Shown here piece after piece: positions 5,382 through 6,359 of a stretch of DNA of 6,359 nucleotides. Each line of letters opens with the position of its first letter. The first letter of the stretch is position 1. The stretch covers positions 1-6,359 of the forward strand of contig CALCEA010000021.1 of assembly GCA_937900675.1 (NCBI GenBank), read 5' to 3'. Origin of the DNA: an uncultured Chitinophagaceae bacterium. GTDB taxonomy: Bacteria > Bacteroidota > Bacteroidia > Chitinophagales > Chitinophagaceae. The notes below the pieces were generated by a model. The model had not been told where the DNA came from, ran no database searches, and was given only the letters and a program-made list of their open reading frames with translations. The translations under genes were made by a program, and so were the position numbers.

Positions 5382-6323
5382 ATGAAGCAAAATAGACTGA
5401 TTTTAGCATTTCGTATTGTAATTATTGCCTTTTTAAGCATTTTATTCACTCAATTAAGCGCAGAAGCTCAGAACAAGAGCCTAAATAGAATTGTCATTGA
5501 TCCTGGACATGGAGGAACAGATCCTGGTTCTTATGGAAAATACTCTACCGAAGCAGCTGTATCCTTGGCTATTTCCTTAAAATTAGAACAATACATCAAA
5601 CAGGCTTTACCAGATGTAGAAGTGATGATGACTAGAAGAACGGATGTTTACAATTCAGTGGTTGAGAAGGCAGAAATAGCGAATCAAATGAAGGGAGACC
5701 TATTTGTATGTATTCATACCAATTCTGCCCAAGGAAAAAAAGTAAGAGAGATTGTTGGATATACTACCAAAACCTATACCGTTAAAAAGAAGGGCAAGAA
5801 GAAAAAGGTTACCAGAGAAGTTCCTGAATACAAAACAACCTATTTACCAAGTACTGCTTTTGGAACAGAAACATATATTTACGGAGTAGGTAAAACTGAG
5901 CAAAGAAAAGGGGTTGCAGAAGATATGGTGGATGAGTTAGTAGAAAAATTAGACTCTGTATCCGAATCTCAAATCAAGAAATTAAACGAAGAAGACCCTA
6001 CTCGATCCATGATGGCTAGCTTATTAACCCAACAATATTTTCAAAGAGCAGCAAGTTTGGCATTAACCATTGAAGATGAGTTTCAGAAATCAGGAAGAAA
6101 TAGCCGTGAGGCAAGACAAAGGGATCAAAAAGGTATTTGGGTATTGGCTGCGGTTAAAATGCCAGCTGTATTAATCGAGACTGGATTTATCTCCAATCCT
6201 CAAGAAGAAGATTATTTAAATAGCGAAGAAGGTCAAAATCAAATCTGCGAAGCCATTACCAAGGCTTTAGTTAGGTATAAGACCTCATTAGAGATACAAA
6301 AAAGCGCTAAAGACAGCAGATAA
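5382..6323 (+). CDS. N-acetylmuramoyl-L-alanine amidase (Amidase_3, AmiC-like), exported
   Basis: This zinc hydrolase cleaves the amide bond between N-acetylmuramic acid and L-alanine in peptidoglycan, typically for daughter-cell separation and wall turnover. The 313-residue protein starts with a signal peptide (about 1-30, basic MKQNR, hydrophobic core, ending AEAQ). The catalytic domain begins with RIVIDPGHGG (36-45), giving zinc ligand H43. Zinc ligands E57 (STEAAVSL) and H112 (CIHTNS) follow, and the catalytic glutamate is E266 in LIETGFISN (264-272). Between the third zinc ligand and GTETY (161-165) is an insertion of about 45 residues with a lysine cluster (135-142). A second segment (about 175-207, rich in Glu, Asp and Lys) sits where the regulatory helix of E. 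coli AmiB/AmiC-type enzymes is found. No LysM, SPOR or AMIN domain is present. It is divergent from lptD with a short shared control region. Confidence 0.94.
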   Translation: MKQNRLILAFRIVIIAFLSILFTQLSAEAQNKSLNRIVIDPGHGGTDPGSYGKYSTEAAVSLAISLKLEQYIKQALPDVEVMMTRRTDVYNSVVEKAEIANQMKGDLFVCIHTNSAQGKKVREIVGYTTKTYTVKKKGKKKKVTREVPEYKTTYLPSTAFGTETYIYGVGKTEQRKGVAEDMVDELVEKLDSVSESQIKKLNEEDPTRSMMASLLTQQYFQRAASLALTIEDEFQKSGRNSREARQRDQKGIWVLAAVKMPAVLIETGFISNPQEEDYLNSEEGQNQICEAITKALVRYKTSLEIQKSAKDSR

Positions 6324-6339
6324 TACAGGGTTTATTAGT

Positions 6340-6347
6340 TAAATTTG
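6340..6347 (+). promoter_or_regulatory. -7 box for the next plus-strand gene beyond the window
   Basis: TAAATTTG matches TAnnTTTG exactly and starts 17 bases after the amidase stop. No TTG is visible at the -33 distance. No terminator hairpin is seen between the amidase stop and the window end, so the next gene may be reached both by read-through and from this promoter. From general knowledge of Bacteroidota gene order, an MCE/MlaD-family gene often follows this amidase, but nothing in the window shows that. Confidence 0.45.
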
Positions 6348-6359
6348 CATTGTAAGTAT

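Noticed and set aside
5303..5449. N-terminal extension of lptD to the ATG at 5449
   Set aside because: It would overlap the amidase coding start by 68 bases, sit upstream of the predicted lptD promoter and place another hydrophobic segment before a good signal peptide.

Overview
The window looks like chromosomal core DNA of a Bacteroidota bacterium, probably Chitinophagaceae or a close relative (inference). It is AT-rich. Its intergenic regions carry the Bacteroidota sigma-factor -7 motif TAnnTTTG. Shine-Dalgarno sequences are absent or very weak. Secreted proteins have signal peptides ending in Ala-Gln. The LptD homologue is of the Bacteroidota type, next to a divergently transcribed N-acetylmuramoyl-L-alanine amidase.

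Layout, left to right. A tRNA-Arg(UCU) gene (40-113) is followed by its intrinsic terminator and then by about 100 bases of nested inverted repeats. These include a second terminator-like hairpin pointing the opposite way. A plus-strand pair follows: a class I isoprenoid-synthase-like protein of unknown product (244-1287) and, one base later, uracil-DNA glycosylase ung (1289-1960). A clear -7 box at the end of ung lies so close to the next ATG that the following gene, a PlsC-type acyltransferase (1984-2718), may have a leaderless mRNA. The acyltransferase overlaps by 11 bases the 3' end of a large minus-strand gene for the outer-membrane LPS-assembly protein LptD (2708 to about 5302). Upstream of lptD, a zinc-dependent peptidoglycan amidase (5382-6323) runs on the plus strand. 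The window ends with a perfect -7 box that presumably serves the next plus-strand gene, outside the window.

The right half is a cell-envelope neighbourhood: phospholipid synthesis (PlsC), LPS export to the outer membrane (LptD) and peptidoglycan remodelling (amidase). The left half is housekeeping (tRNA, DNA repair) plus one uncharacterised enzyme. I see no mobile element, CRISPR array or defence cassette, and no multi-gene system that is clearly new. The best leads are the class I isoprenoid-synthase-like protein, the back-to-back terminator structure after the tRNA, the predicted face-to-face promoters between lptD and the amidase gene, and an LptD with only two mature cysteines placed to form one inter-domain disulfide.
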